Shown piece after piece: positions 62,864 to 64,000 of a stretch of 64,000 bases of DNA. A program made the translations under genes and the position numbers. Numbering within the stretch: the first letter of the stretch is position 1; every line of letters starts with the position of its first letter. The stretch spans positions 2,856,747 through 2,920,746 of the forward strand of contig CM045734.1 of NCBI GenBank assembly GCA_024760905.1, written 5' to 3'. The notes under the pieces were generated by a model that saw nothing but the letters and a program-made list of their open reading frames with translations, searched no databases and was not told the DNA's origin. Source of the stretch: Plotosus lineatus. Lineage: Eukaryota > Chordata > Actinopteri > Siluriformes > Plotosidae.

Positions 62864-63171
62864 GTAAATGTTAGCATGTGATAGTTGTTAACATGTGATA
62901 GTTGAGTGCTTGTTATCCTGGATGTAATAATCAGCAATGAACCTCTGTGTAAAACATACATCAATGTTTTCAAGGTGTGGAACGGCTCAAATTATATATC
63001 AACTTATGTAGAATTCCACAGAGTGTCTTCATTTTACTTTAAATAGTTTAATTAATACAATGATAGACATGTTTTTGCATGTTATTCAGCTGTTATCCAT
63101 ACAAATAAAACCTCTTTTGTGTACCAATAAATATTTATACTTAATTAGTTGCAATTAATATTTAATCAACC

Positions 63172-64000
<829 letters not shown>

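Overview
This window is vertebrate genomic DNA, almost certainly from a teleost fish. It carries the middle of one split gene on the + strand, and the introns are packed with fish-type mobile DNA: Rex3 and a second RTE-clade LINE, Tc1-like transposons, hAT-type MITEs, a decayed Ty3/Gypsy pol, and tRNA-derived SINEs. There is no operon structure, no Shine-Dalgarno pattern, and coding exons are bounded by AG/GT. Ostariophysan affinity (zebrafish or catfish-like) is only a guess from the Tc1 type.

Host gene. I find 34 coding exons between 6001 and 62863, together 3352 bp or about 1117 codons. They encode Gly-X-Y collagen broken by many short interruptions. The order and sequence of the interruptions (the LVEP...KGEKG break in exon 9, YYC before VPG in exon 17, VCSCD in exon 18, the CEFASPG break in exon 22, GELIVITEC in exon 28) match human COL4A4 as I remember it, so this is the type IV collagen alpha-4 chain gene, col4a4. 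The first 13 exons begin and end in phase 0. From exon 14 on, most junctions split a glycine codon after its first base. Exons for the signal peptide and 7S cysteine region must lie left of the window, and the last helical exons and NC1 domain to the right.

Layout. 1-6000: SINE tail, TG repeat, tRNA-like SINE, decayed Gypsy pol (-), an I/Jockey-like LINE split by a Tc1 copy. 6001-11419: exons 1-5, with a decayed transposon ORF and a Rex3 copy (-) in intron 1. 11420-16994: exons 6-10 among SINEs, MITEs and microsatellites. 16995-24521: a large intron with several RTE copies and a MITE split by an RTE. 24522-35160: exons 11-21 and a second Tc1 copy (-). 35161-43415: a large intron with a 5'-truncated RTE (-), a nearly full-length Rex3 (+) and an intact copy of the ~1.06-kb MITE. 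43416-44131: exons 22-24. 44132-50274: a SINE, a chimeric RTE (-), and a SINE split by Rex3. 50275-52184: exons 25-26. 52185-56674: a five-level nest of insertions. 56675-62863: exons 27-34. 62864-64000: an AT repeat and the 5' part of another RTE.

The most interesting structure lies in the repeats. One tRNA-derived SINE family carries either an RTE-type or an L2-type 3' tail on the same head and core. Two Rex3 copies 9.7 kb apart share a 398-bp nearly identical tract inside clearly diverged flanks, as expected for gene conversion. A Rex3 copy holds an inverted triplication. One RTE has a duplicated endonuclease segment. Target-site duplications of 10-21 bp let the order of several nested insertions be read directly. 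In the host gene, the helix is unusually rich in cysteine, and exon 24 has two strong donors 9 nt apart that both keep the Gly-X-Y register.
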